From: Adiantum capillus-veneris
Taxonomy: Eukaryota > Streptophyta > Polypodiopsida > Polypodiales > Pteridaceae
Assembly (NCBI GenBank): GCA_014529385.2
Contig: CM043958.1
Location: 86,893,025-86,957,024, forward strand
DNA: 64,000 nucleotides
Reading direction: 5' to 3'
Position numbers and translations under genes: made by a program. Under the pieces are notes generated by a model, which saw only the letters and a list, made by a program, of their open reading frames with translations, searched no databases and had not been told where the DNA came from. Positions 1 through 14,294 of the stretch are shown piece after piece (position 1 is the first letter of the stretch; the number at the start of each line of letters is the position of its first letter).

Positions 1-225
1 TTTTTTGGCTTTCGCAAGCTGTCCTACACTAGATTACACATTCACTACTGCTTGGGAAGTTCTTCTGTTATTTGTATACTGGAATGAGACCTCATTCTTA
101 CAAAGATTGTACAAAAATTATTTTAAGACTGAGTTGTTTTTGTATTTATCATTTCCTTTTTCTAAAGCCAGCTATCTTTTGAATGTAAAACGTTCAATTA
201 TGTCATATTATTTATGGTAAAACAA

Positions 226-227
<2 letters not shown>
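1..227. repeat. Y module, 3' end (partial)
   Basis: The right end of a Y module, cut by the window start. The same block, including the phrase 'actgagttgtttttgta' and an end near 'tcaattatgtc', recurs before the (CA)n tracts at 4411 and 15493 and near 17160-17375 and 24530-24775. No coding potential is visible. The match was made by eye; identity was not computed. Confidence 0.7.

Positions 228-320
<93 letters not shown>
228..320. repeat. (CA)n microsatellite
   Basis: Uninterrupted CA dinucleotide run of about 93 bp. It separates a Y-module end from the start of X module copy 1. Confidence 0.98.
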
Positions 321-323
<3 letters not shown>

Positions 324-1894
324 CGTAGACTCCCTATCAGGTAAGCACGTTGTAGAGTTGCCTCCTTCCACACATAGGCATGATTACGTGATCAAGAAAA
401 GGCCATGGATACTGTGTTCAGTGGTAGGTTCTTGTTAGCTTGATGTGCACACCCACATTAACTTCATCATACGTGCAAGCAAGTGGAATGATATCAACCT
501 TTATGAACCTTGGCGACACCAATCGACAATAGTACAGGTAGGTACTTATGCACCTACTCTATATATCTCTTTTTTTATAGATGAGAATATTTTTAAATGT
601 CTCTCTATTACTGTGGGATTTGGTTTTTTGCACACTCAAACTAAGGTTTTTACTTGCTGATATGGTAACCCCCCAATGCTTGGTTGTTAATACATCACTT
701 CATCGACAGGATCTAACCTACATACAATAGGTAACTCAAGTTAAAATGTAATGATGAGATAATTGATTCAGGGATTTTACTTAGATACTCTTGCACATAC
801 TTAGTACTTAAGTTTTTTATGATGGGCAAGCTACTGATTCTTTAACACATGCATATGGGGACTCATATAGTTTTTTTTGATAGCCAAGCTGTGGTTGGCT
901 TGATAACATATGTATCACTACATATATGAATCTTAAAATTTGTAGGTCATGGTAATGATTTTAATATGGAAGACGATTAGCTGTGAGACTGTAAACTGTC
1001 ATAATGGTGACTCGAGATCTGAAACCTTTGTCAAGATGAACATTCAAATTAATTCATAAAACTTTATACATTTGAGAATTGGAACTCCATGGTTTTTAGG
1101 TAACAAATCTACATATTTTATCTGCTCCAAAAATTGGAGGTTCTAGAGACTAAAATAGGATCGGTGTTTGGATGGTTGTCTGGATCCACAAACATATCTG
1201 ATATAAAACTTCGCAACGTTTAGTGAAGTATTGATTTGTGGGCTTTGAGGTAAGATTTTGGTAATGATATATTTAGACTTACATAAGTAAAGCAAGCTCG
1301 AGCTGGTATTTGCGACATATCTATACTGATGAATTGTTTACTTGGTGGTTGACACTCAGATGCTGATAAACATAGTAGTTCATAATTGCTGAGAATAAAC
1401 ATACACACATAAATATGAGAAATTTCTTTTTACTCATATGAACTAGGAGGATGAGTATATGGTTTATTCTTTGACATTTACGTAAAGCATTCTGAGCTAT
1501 AAAGTAATAACAATTGTTTTTTTAATTTAACCGCTCTTTTGGATCTCTATTTACTCCGATGTATACATGAGGAATTATGGAGATAAGCTATGGTTTTTTT
1601 TCATGATTGTTGGAATGCAAAGATTGGTAGAGTCTCTTTGACTTTATACTTGACTAAGTATACTTAATTGGATGTCTGTTTTAGGAATGTGATGCGTATA
1701 TAATTTAGCCCTATCGGCACCACTTTACCAAAATGGTAATCTTTTTCCATATGATAATTGCCTATTTGGGCACTTCATACTAATAATTTGGATCTTTTTG
1801 TCGCTAAATTGTTCTTATTTGGTTGGGGGTAGGGTTCCACCTTGTGGGCCCTACCTCCCACCATGTGGATCCACTCCTCAAGGATGGGGGAGGG

Positions 1895-1895
<1 letters not shown>
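321..1895. repeat. X module, copy 1 (noncoding)
   Basis: Begins 'tgtcgtagactccctatcag' directly after a (CA)n tract. It matches 20038-21412 with small indels up to about position 1620, then diverges. It ends in a G-rich segment just before the next (CA)n. No open frame of note and no protein motif; AT-rich with many stops in all frames. It is probably part of an old transposable element or segmental duplication. Confidence 0.7.

Positions 1896-1987
<92 letters not shown>
1896..1987. repeat. (CA)n microsatellite
   Basis: Perfect CA run of about 92 bp at the X/Y boundary. Confidence 0.98.
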
Positions 1988-1989
<2 letters not shown>

Positions 1990-2229
1990 GGTACTTAAGT
2001 TATAGGTTTTTTTCACCTCCTCACCATGGGACTAAGCCCGTATCTATTATCTACACATAGGGTTTTCACTTAAAGGGTTTTTACTACCCTGTTACCATCT
2101 ACTTGCCGTGATGATGCAGTGGATCTCTCTGCAAAACGTAGGCGGCCTCACCATCGTGTAATGCTGTCTGTTCACTCATGGAGATTGTACTCATAACCAA
2201 GATCTGGCGGGCCAACTCTATCCTTCCTC

Positions 2230-2265
2230 TATATAAAGAGGTGAGGGCACTTCTTAGGCCCTCAC
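2230..2265 (+). promoter_or_regulatory. TATA box followed by conserved hairpin (Y copy 1)
   Basis: TATATAAAG at 2230-2238 is followed at once by GTGAGGGC (2241-2248), a 9-nt loop and its exact complement GCCCTCAC (2258-2265). The arrangement recurs at 15850-15884 and 23194-23228 with the stem kept and the loop changed. The spacing would put the hairpin near the transcript start of a repeat-borne promoter. That the box drives transcription is inference. Confidence 0.5.
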
Positions 2266-2767
2266 TTAGCTTTGCTTGGTTGTTATTGTGCCTAGTGTAA
2301 ACTCTGTTGTGTCTTGACATTGAAGCATGGAACTCATCGCTTCTAATACACAGGCCTGCTCTCTTGGCCTCTTATATTTTTGTTGCAGGTTTTTTTTAAA
2401 AAAAGGGGGTGGCTACTCTGCCTGACTATCATAACTCTTTCATTGCAAACTGATTGTTTTACTGTAAGAACAGTATGGCATCATATGCCTTATGCAATGG
2501 CTCACTGTGTGTTGTTTTTTACTCAACATGGTAAATGTTGTTAGGAATTGGATGGTCGATAAGTATTGACACTTAACATCCACTGGTAGTTGAAAATGAA
2601 ACCTGGGGTTGTTGCCTCTTGGCTGGCTTGGCCCAGGTTACACTTGCTTTAACCTACCGTGCACGAATATTAACAATTTCTTCAAATAGGATTAAAGGGG
2701 TGTTTGCCCCGGGTGCTAACCAATGCTGTACTGGTTCATTACTTGACTGGCTTGAATGAGGTAATAC

Positions 2768-2999
2768 AATATTTTCATGGGCAGGTGTAGTTTGGGATCG
2801 GCTTGATATTGTCGCATAAACATGGCTTAATGGATCACTGTCAATTAAAAGCTTGGTAAGACCCATCGGGTGGGCTGAGTGAATATTTGCATGGGCAGGT
2901 GTAGTTTGGGATTGGCTTGATATTGTCGCATAAACCTGGCTTAATGGATCACTGTCAATTAAAAGCCTGGTAAGACCCATCGGGTGGGCTGAGTGAATA
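2768..2999. repeat. tandem duplication, 114-bp period, two copies
   Basis: The segment starting 'aatattttcatgggcaggtg' at 2768 is repeated from 2882 with a few substitutions. It lies inside Y copy 1. The period is 38 codons, which produces a spurious internally repeated minus-strand open frame. Confidence 0.85.
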
Positions 3000-4408
3000 T
3001 GAGGAGTACTGTTCCGACTTACTGCGCACTGTTTATTATGGTTTGTGGGGATGGTTGGCCCGGCTGCATACGAATGCTGTACCAACTCATTAACTAGGTA
3101 GTTTTTGATGAGATAGAGCAATACTTCTGTTGCATTCACTTGCCGGGTGTAAATTCTTAAACAATAATTAAGTTTTGTTGCCCCTGTTGCTTAAGAACAC
3201 CTTATTCATACAAATGAACCTCTACCAATAGAGGTAAGTATACACTGGGGGACCTTTTGTTTCTAAAACTCAGTACTAGCTACAACGCGATCATAAACAA
3301 GGTGGAATGCATTTTCTGCACCATAATATGTGGGTATATGGTTGATATCTGCCCCTTGGTTGGCATAGGAATAATATGGTGCCGAGTATCTTCTTGTTTT
3401 AGAATCGGTATTGGTTACAATGAATGCTCTGTTCTGGCTTATGGTAGAATTTGGGGGGCTTGGCCCGCCGGCTGCATATGGATATTGGATTGTTTTTTAG
3501 TTATTTGGTTTTGGATTTTGGCTCGAATGCTTACGGTTACTGGGCCTATTTCATTACTGGATGTCTTGGTAAGGTATCACAGTACTTTTTGCAATCACAA
3601 AGATAGGTAAAGTTGGAAACAAAAACCATAAGGGCACTTATTTCTCTAAACTTCATGATTTGAATTGAGGACTGGCTTAATACTGCAAGGGCTCCTTGCC
3701 ACTTGGTATGCTGAGGGATATATAAGGTGAGTGATATACAAACAAAGGGAAGTTTTGGATTCCATGTACCATGATGGGCATAAACTTTATTTGACCTAAA
3801 ATAACATAAATAAAGCTTGATACTTTTTTGAACTATAAATGGAATTTTCTATAGCTTCTTTTATAGATTGATATGGTGGAGTTTCATTAATCTTGAAAGA
3901 TATATTTAAAAAAAAAAACTGCTAAAGATGTTGATGGGCTTATAATCAGAATAATATTTTTTGCTAGAAACTTGGGTATATATAAAAAAAGAGAGAAGAA
4001 TAACATTTTTCACACATAAAATACTTTGGACTAAGCTTGTAAAGGTTTAAAAAAGTTTGTAAGATGGACATGGATAACAACTGGTATAGTCCATTGATAC
4101 CTGTAAAACACATCCAAGGCTAATATATCTGTTGTCTTGTTTGGATGGATGCAGGTAAGACTCTATCTTATCTTGGAACATTTTTTTTGACTTTGGCAAA
4201 GCTGACCTACACTGGATGGAATACTCACTTATGATCTGGGAAGTTCTTTTACTATCTGTATACTGGAAGGGGACCTCTTCCCTACAAACATTGTACTTAA
4301 ATAATTCTAATACTGAGTTGTTTATGTACTTATCTATTCTTTGTTCCATTGCCAGCTGTCTTTTGAATGTAAAAGTTCAATTATGTCTTATTACCTAAGA
4401 TTAAACAG

Positions 4409-4410
<2 letters not shown>

Positions 4411-4493
<83 letters not shown>
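4411..4493. repeat. (CA)n microsatellite
   Basis: Perfect AC/CA run of 83 bp between Y copy 1 and Y copy 2. Confidence 0.98.
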
Positions 4494-4495
<2 letters not shown>

Positions 4496-6031
4496 GGTAC
4501 TATAGGTATTCTTGTTGTAATCAAATACAAACCACCCCCACTGACACATTTGGTTAAATTCTTGTCAATAGCTTTGTGGCAGTTGTTTTATCTCAGGAAT
4601 TTACTGTTGCGTTCTTGATTGGGTTTTACAACTGTCGGGTGACTGTCGTTTCTTTGCACTGTGCGAAGTTGGTTATGCTTCGCTGCTGGTTATGTTGGGA
4701 AAATTTCTTTTACATTAAGCATTCTTCTGCTATTTGTTGGCACAATAAGATAAACATTAAATGCTCGTCAATAGCATGGTGGCGGTTGTTTTGCCTCAGG
4801 CACATACTGCTTGTATTCTTGATGGGTTTTACATCATGGTAGCAGTTTCTTCCTTACCTCAGGAGTAAGCTACTTGTGATCATGTTGGGTTAAGAAGGGT
4901 TTCTCGGCTGTCAATTACTGGTTTTTTTCTCAATGTGCGCAGCAGGGTATATACTTTTCATGAAAAAAATGTTTTGTATTTTACTCAACATGGGAAAGGT
5001 TATTAAAGGGGGGAAGTTGCTTACATCCACAGTTAAATGGAAAACTAGTGTTTCTATCGCTTGGCTGGATTGAACCATTAATTCACTTACTGGTTACGAA
5101 ATGTAACAGGGTGTTTTATCGGGTACTAACCGTTGCTGTACTAGTTCATTACATTACTGGCTATAAATGAGGTAATTTCATGAGCAGGAATTGTTTTGGG
5201 ATTGGATTTGATAAGCATGGATTAATGGTTCACTGTCTATAACCTATTGGTTGGGCTATGTGAATATATGGTGTGCCGATTTGACTTTTTGCACACTATG
5301 AGTGGGAGGTTGTTGGCCCGGATGCATAAATTTGCTGTACCAATTCACTAACTAGCTAAATCTTTTTCTGCTGCCGCTTTTGCTTAGCGGGGGTAAATTC
5401 TCTAAAAAAATGAATACATGAATCTGTTGCACCTACTGCTTTGTAACAAAACTTTCTTTACTGAAGAACCTCTACCTTTTAAGGTAAGTATACACTATGG
5501 GACATTTCTTTGCATTTGACTATATGGTATGTGCCCCTTGGATGGGCATAGGGATGTTATGGTGCCGGATATCTTCTTATGTAAAATTTGATACTAGCTC
5601 TGTTCTGGCTAGAGTTTTATTTGGTAAAAGATATACAGTCTAAAGGATGTTTTGAACTCCTTATACCATGATGAGCTTGAACTTTATTTGAACTTAAAAC
5701 AAACATAAACTAGCTTGATACTTTTTTCTCTTTCTAAAAAATGAAATTTTTTGACATGGTAGATTTTCATTAATCCTGAAGGATTTCTTGATAGGGGACT
5801 ATGACACTTGGATTAGAAGGGGTGGTGGCGTTCTAATCAAAAAAATATTTTTTTGTTAGTAACCTAGGTTGTTAAAAAGAAGAACATTTAGTACACTTAT
5901 ATCACTAAGCTTGTTAAGGTTTAAAAGTTTGTAAGATGGACATGGATAACAACTGGTATGGCCCATTGATACCTGTATAACACATCCAAGGCTAACTAAA
6001 TTGTTGTCTTGTTTGGATGGATGCCGGTAAG
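4494..6031. repeat. Y module, copy 2, left part (split by LARD)
   Basis: Starts 'aatggtact' like Y copy 1 and ends in the shared block 'gatggacatggataacaact ... atgccggtaagg'. The block resumes at 15245 ('gactctatctta'), as in the uninterrupted copy at 17121-17133 ('taaggactctatc'), which shows that 6037-15244 is an insertion. The TATA-hairpin region seen in other copies was not found here. No coding potential. Confidence 0.75.
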
Positions 6032-6036
6032 GACAC
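6032..6036. other. target-site duplication, left (GACAC)
   Basis: Five bases before the LARD, GACAC, pair with GACTC at 15245-15249. The empty site in another Y copy reads GACTC, so the left copy carries one later substitution. Confidence 0.7.
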
Positions 6037-6992
6037 TGTTGGAGGCTCGCCATAGTATAGGCAATCTCCCACAAAATCTATCAATCCGGAGAGAGAGAGA
6101 GAGCATGACCCGGCTAGGGCTTGGAGGCATCACACAAAGAATGTGCGAGAGCCTCATCGGATGCAAAGATTGAGAGGATTCAAGAGCATGCATCCTCTAA
6201 TGCAATTAGAAATCATCCCAATTCAACTAATGCTAATCGCACATCAAGCATCAATTCAAGCAATCATCTACACACATCAAGCAACGAAGTGAAACACACT
6301 AATCTTGGAGTCTCTCAAGCACAACTCTAATTACATGCATTGACGATTAAGCACACAAGATCGCATTCAAGTCGGCCACCCCAACCATGTCAATCATGGT
6401 GTTCAAATCAAGTCACACATAATTAAATTAAGCTCAAGGCTTCTTAATCCTACACACACACAAGCACACCATTAGAGGACAACTCTAATCCCTCAATCAT
6501 GAGTACGTCCACTCCGCTTAATCGAGAGAGTTAGATAAGGACTCCACTAATCGGAGTAGCTTAGCATAAGTAAGAGTTAGATTAGAGAAGATCAATACTT
6601 CAAAACAATGAAGGAAAGTAGAGAAACATGATTGACAACATAATGAAGACTAGATTAATTAAGAGAGGATTACACTAATTACATGTGATTAGCACTAGCC
6701 TTCTAAGCATGGGCATTAAGCTCAAAGGCTAGGCCATCAAGACCTCCTCTAGGGAGAGAGTTCTCAAAAGGACCACTCAAGAATGACCTCTCATTAAGCA
6801 TAAGGCTCTTTTATAGTTTTGGGCTTCAAACCCTTCAACTATGGGATAAAGTGAGCTCTCTAGCATAGACTCATACAATCTTTGGAACTCCTAAATGAGC
6901 CCAAGCCCTATACAATGAAAAGTAAATATTGTGCATTATGGCACATCCACAGCTTGGTGCATAATTGGTGTAGCCGTTAGCCGCTGCTAACA
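6037..6992 (-). repeat. LARD 3' LTR (copy a)
   Basis: 956 bp. On the sense (minus) strand it begins TGTTAGC and ends CCAACA. A TATA-like CTATAAAAGAGCC lies on the minus strand at 6804-6816, giving a short U3 of about 180 bp and a long R-U5. Small differences from the other two copies, such as the length of a GA run near 6090, indicate some age. Confidence 0.9.
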
Positions 6993-7005
6993 CTCCCGCC
7001 TTCCT
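6993..7005 (-). other. polypurine tract of the LARD
   Basis: On the minus strand the bases abutting the 3' LTR read AGGAAGGCGGGAG, purine apart from one C, as expected for the plus-strand primer of an LTR retrotransposon. The last two bases, AG, also appear in the LTR-LTR junction at 14292-14294. Confidence 0.7.
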
Positions 7006-8343
7006 AATTTGGCACACGTCCTCGTGTGCCGGTGAAGCAAGACACGGTGACATGGTAGAAAGCAAGTCCAAGGAAGAAATGTTGAGCTGCAAAACATAAG
7101 AACACGTAATGGGCATTAAAAGGCCACCAAGATTGAATAAAACATGAAGCATAAATGAACAATAATGCAAAGTGATTTTTTGCTTCTAAAAGATGGGTTA
7201 ATCATAGTAAAAAACTAGACAACATAAAGAAAAAAAATACTCACACTATTGTGAAGATTAAACCACTTGAAATTTCAGTTTTATGCATGAAACACAAGCA
7301 ATCAATTATGACCCTAGGCTAATGCAGGTTCATAAACCTACTAGCCTAAAAACTATGTGAACAATCTTAATAAATCATTCAAGTCTGTCATGTCTATGGG
7401 CTATAAAAAAGCTCCTAATCTATTAGTACATTGTCAAAGTTTTTTGAAGCTCATGGAAGTTTTGATTTAGTCATTCATTGAAAAATTAAAGCACAATCAC
7501 AAGGCTACCACCCCAAGGCAAGTCTAGGTGCGACTCTCAGCTCCTTGAACCCTCAAGAAGGTGTTCCAAAAGCCTACTAGCTTACCAAGGCGACGGCTAA
7601 CCCCTATCAACCCAGGGCATCGGTTTAGGGCCTTGACCAAGCGAGCCAAGGTGATTCCCCTCACCTACCAAGTGACAATAAGGCGCTAGGCCTCACATAG
7701 ACACAACATAACATAGAATTTTTATTTTCATGTGCCTTAGTAGTATTTTTGCTACTTTTTTGGGCGCTTCTTTGCTTCATGGTTCATTTTTTAGCACATT
7801 TTTATTGCTTCCTTTATGAGGTGTTTATGGCAATTGGACTAAAAAGATTAAAGCCTAATCATAGCCCTAGGTCATGACAAAAATGAATGGAATATTAAAA
7901 CTATTACTAAGAATCTAGGACTAGCAAGAAATGAACTTACATTAACCTAAGGTCAAGGCCAATTACCTATGATTAACATACATAAAACCTAATTTTTTGG
8001 TGAGTTTAATTTTCACAAAGCAAAGTGTTGAAACTTTAAAATGCCTAGCTTTTGAGCATGAAAAAAAACCATAGCTTAGAAGCAAAATTTCACTTAAACC
8101 AAGCAAGAGAATGGAGAGATAAAAAGAGAAAAATCATGGAAGGATTACACCTATTCATGCTCTTTGTGCATCCTTGAGAAAACATCCTTTGTGTAGAGAA
8201 GTCTCTTGATCCTTTTTATTTGCAAAAGAAGCTTTTTGAAGCTAAGTGTAAACACAAGCTACAAAAGCCAATTATTGAAATCCAAAAGCACACAAAAAAC
8301 ATTAATGAAAACCTAAAGCTAGGGTCTTGCATACCCGAATTTG

Positions 8344-8381
8344 CCAAAGGGAAAAAACCCAAGGGAAAAAAATGCCTTTGG
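8344..8381 (-). other. T6C3 double motif with CCAAAGG ends
   Basis: On the minus strand CCAAAGG and its complement enclose two runs of six or seven T followed by CCC. The same layout occurs at 61368-61407 and, more loosely, in both Copia LTRs (45820-45859, 50749-50788). Similar TTTTTTCCC-type blocks are common in LTRs of plant retrotransposons, as I recall; the function here is unknown. Confidence 0.5.
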
Positions 8382-8504
8382 TTATGCACATAATGCTCTT
8401 TGATAGAAAATTTATGCATACACATCAACAATGAGAGATAAAATACTTCTACATAAGCAATTTTTCAATTTTTACAACCTCTCATTCACGATTCAAAGTT
8501 GCTA

Positions 8505-8875
8505 TTTTCTAGCTCAATGAAATATGGAATTTAAAACAAGCCAAGAGCTAAAACATAATGCAACTTTGATGAAATGAAGTGGCTCTCGATAGCCAAATTT
8601 TACAATTTAAAGCTTTTCAAAAAGTTGGCTAACAACTAGCTCACTAAATTTTACAATTTTAGAGCACACTCTATGAGCTAGAGATGACTGCAACTTGATG
8701 AAATGAAGTGGCTCTCAAAAGCCAAATTAGTACTTGAAAGCTCACAAAAAGTTGGGTAAACACTAGCTCGAATGGAAACATTTTAACTTTTGAGCAAGCT
8801 ATGAGCTAGCGTTACAACTTTATTCCAAACATTTGGAATGGCTCTAATTAGCCAAATTTTGCAATATTGCAATGA
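8505..8875. repeat. degenerate tandem repeat, ~125-bp period, about three copies
   Basis: The phrase 'gaagtggctctc' followed by 'agccaaatt' recurs at about 8576 and 8705, with a third weaker form ('ggaatggctctaattagcc') near 8838. 'Agctcactaaatttt/agctcgaatgg' phrases lie between. The copies are diverged and noncoding. Confidence 0.6.
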
Positions 8876-8939
8876 TGACCCCTTCTTGGATCATTTGGAA
8901 GTACACACCTGCCACACCCCTTCAAAATAACTCAAATCA

Positions 8940-9335
8940 TTAGTGCTCTTCGGCATTTAGAAATTCAACAGAAGCACTAAAAGCATGCTCAATCAATCAC
9001 AAGCCCAAAATTTTCATGCTCTCTCTTGGCCATCAAACAAGCTTAATTTTAGTGCTATGTAGGGATTTTTGCATTCAAATTAAGCACTAAAATGTATCAA
9101 ATCATGCAAAGTTTAAGCACAAAGTCCCGATCAAACAAGCACAACTCATCATTCATCAATGTGTCTCTCATGCCCGCATGCTTTTATGTAACAAGTTTGA
9201 TACTCAAAGGAAAAGAGGAGGGAGAAATTGCAATGATGCACCAACTCTTGTATAGCCTACCTTGTCACTTCCCATTTCAAAGCTCAATCATTTTTTAGTG
9301 CGTAAGCATTTTATAAATGAGGACAAGCACTAAAA
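8940..9335. other. three hairpins with common stem TTAGTGC(T)/(A)GCACTAA
   Basis: Hairpin 1: stems 8940-8947 and 8973-8980, loop 25 nt. Hairpin 2: 9046-9056 and 9083-9093, 11-bp stem, loop 26 nt. Hairpin 3: 9293-9301 and 9327-9335, 9-bp stem, loop 25 nt. The stems are the same sequence and the loop lengths are constant, while the loop sequences mostly differ. They lie in the noncoding LARD interior. Confidence 0.65.
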
Positions 9336-10444
9336 TATAACATTCAAATCCAATTTTGATACACTTGTCTCGATTATGCATGAATGCATTCTGAATGAAT
9401 CTCTCATTCCCCTGCATAGCACCATTGACATACATATTGAAAGTCAAAGAGAGCTATCAAAGGAGAAAATGAAAATATGAAAACAGTCATCCTGGATTTA
9501 CTATTGAATAGGGCCGGTGATAGCCAAAAAATGACCACGAAAAGCTTACCATCAAATCAATTATAAGATGTTCTCCTTTTGAGGCATTTGGGTAAAAAAA
9601 TTAGTTTTCTCAAAGGTTTTTTTTTCTTCGGTTAAATCCAATTTTTTCCTACAAAATTGCAAGCCCAATCAAACCTCTCAAATTCCTTACATGAAGCATG
9701 GATTTTCGTTCTCAAAAAGTAGGTGGAAACACCCTCTAAAGTATTCATTTTCCAAAACACTCTGATCTTATTTTATTTTATCTCATGCTTAAGTCGTGGC
9801 AGTAGCCCGATCTTTCCTAGCTGCTCAAACAATGCGTGCAGAGCTTATGCGACAACTGCATACCACTTTCAGAGGCAATGCATTGAGGTCCATCATATCA
9901 TTGATCAAATGGCATGTGTGTGCGAGCGACAGCCTATATATGCAGGCGACAACGAGTAGGGCCATTTAGAGCATCAACAAAACAGGGGCTCCAACTCGTG
10001 GGATTGATTATCATGGCCTTTTTCTGTAGACGAAAATCAGCGAGAAAGTTGATGGGGTCAATTGGCTAATGATGAGAGAGAAGCATTGTGCAGATCTGTG
10101 GTTCTATCAGATTTGAGCCTTGAGATTGTTTCTTCTCTCTCTCATAGTACACTGCAGCACGTACTGACGGCAGTGGTGAAATGCGTGGCCCGAGATTAGC
10201 TTGTAAAAACGAACGTTATCTTGCATGTGTCGATAACGATTCTGTGCAGGTTGTAAACCCTGCCTATGTGCAATGGCCATATTCGAGCTCATGAACAGAG
10301 CTCATGAACAAAGATCAATGTAGAACTTTGGGTCCTTGTTCCTCCCTTCACAAGCGCAGCCTCAGCATCACCCATCAAACACAAAGCAATTTACTGCAAA
10401 GGCCTATCATGTGTATGTTGCCAGCTGCGTTTCTGAGAAGGCCG

Positions 10445-13319
<2,875 letters not shown>

Positions 13320-13337
13320 TCCCCGACAACGGCGCCA
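13320..13337 (-). other. primer-binding site of the LARD
   Basis: On the minus strand the sequence one base inside the 5' LTR reads TGGCGCCGTTGTCGGGGA. It closely resembles the TGGCGCCGTTGCCGGGGA type found in many plant Ty3 elements of the Tat/Athila group. This fixes the minus orientation. The tRNA species was not determined. Confidence 0.8.
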
Positions 13338-13338
13338 A

Positions 13339-14291
13339 TGTTGGAGGCTCGCCATAGCATAGGCAATCTCCCGCAAAATCTATCAATCCGGAGACAGAGA
13401 GCATGACCCGGCTAGGGCTTGGAGGCATCACACAACGAATGTGCGAGAGTGTCATCGGATGCAAAGATTGAGAGGATTCAAGAGCGTGCATCCTCCAGTG
13501 CAATTAGAAATCATCCCAATTTAACTAATGCTAATCGCACATCAAGCATCAATTCAAGCAATCATCTACACACATCAAGCAACAAAGTGAAACACACTAA
13601 TCTTGGAGTCTCTCAAGCACAACTCTAATTACATGCATTGACGATTAAGCACACAAGATCGCATTCAAGTCAGCCACCCCAACCATGCCAATCATGGTGT
13701 CCAAATCAAGTCACACATAATCAAATTAAGGTCAAGGCTTCTTAATCCTACACACACACAAGCACACCATTAGAGGACAACTCTAATCCCTCAATCACAA
13801 GTACGCCCACTCCGCTCAATCGAGAGTGGTAGATAAGGACTCCACCAATCGGAGTAGCTTAGTATAAGTAAGAGTTAGATTAGAGAAGATCAACACTTCA
13901 AAACAATTGAAGGAAAGTAGAGAAACATGACTGACAACATAATGAAGACTAGATTAATTAAGAGAGGATTACACTAATTACATGTGATTAGCACTAGCCT
14001 TCTAAGCATGGGCATTAAGCTCAAAGGCTAGGCCATCAAGACCTCCTCTAGGGAGAGAGTTCTCAAAAGGACCACTCAAGAATGACCTCTCATTAAGCAT
14101 AAGGCTCTTTTATAGTTTTGGGCCTCAAACCCTTCAACTATGGGATAAAGTGAGCTCTCTAGCATAGACTCATACAATCTTTGGAACTCCTAAATGAGCC
14201 CAAGCCCTATAAAATGAAAAGTAAATATTGTGCATTATGGCACATCCACAACTTGGTGCATAATTGGTGTAGCCGTTAGCCGCTGCTAACA
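13339..14291 (-). repeat. LARD LTR adjoining the PBS (copy b)
   Basis: 953 bp; begins TGTTGGAGG and ends GCTAACA on the plus strand. The minus-strand TATA-like box is at 14103-14115. It is separated from LTR copy c by only CTA (14292-14294). Confidence 0.9.
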
Positions 14292-14294
14292 CTA
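14292..14294 (-). other. LTR-LTR junction, 3 nt (TAG in sense)
   Basis: In sense the junction reads CCAACA-TAG-TGTTAGC. T equals the single base between the LTR and the PBS (13338), and AG equals the last two bases of the PPT (6993-6994). Two-LTR circle junctions of retroelements are built from just such end bases. Confidence 0.7.

Larger units (their letters stand above)
1988..4410. repeat. Y module, copy 1 (noncoding)
   Basis: About 2.4 kb bounded by (CA)n on both sides. It starts 'aatggtact' and ends with the shared block 'gatggacatggataacaact' (about 4062) through the block before 4411. Internally it has a TATA box and hairpin (2230-2265), a 114-bp tandem duplication (2768-2999), and a 'gaggtaagtatacact' stretch near 3230 shared with copy 2 near 5480. 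Open frames within it (for example 2654-3139 minus and 3257-3610 plus) match no family I know and are not shared by the other Y copies, so I do not call genes. Confidence 0.7.

Noticed and set aside
2654-3139. 161-codon minus-strand frame with an internal 38-residue repeat
   Set aside because: The repeat comes from the 114-bp DNA duplication, and other Y copies do not keep the frame.
3257-3610. 117-codon plus-strand frame, Cys/Trp/Ile-rich
   Set aside because: Not preserved in the other Y modules; composition fits chance translation of GT-rich DNA.
6121-6330. 69-codon frame repeated in all three LARD LTRs (also 13419 and 14375)
   Set aside because: It recurs because the LTR recurs; it is antisense to the element and has no protein family match that I recognise.
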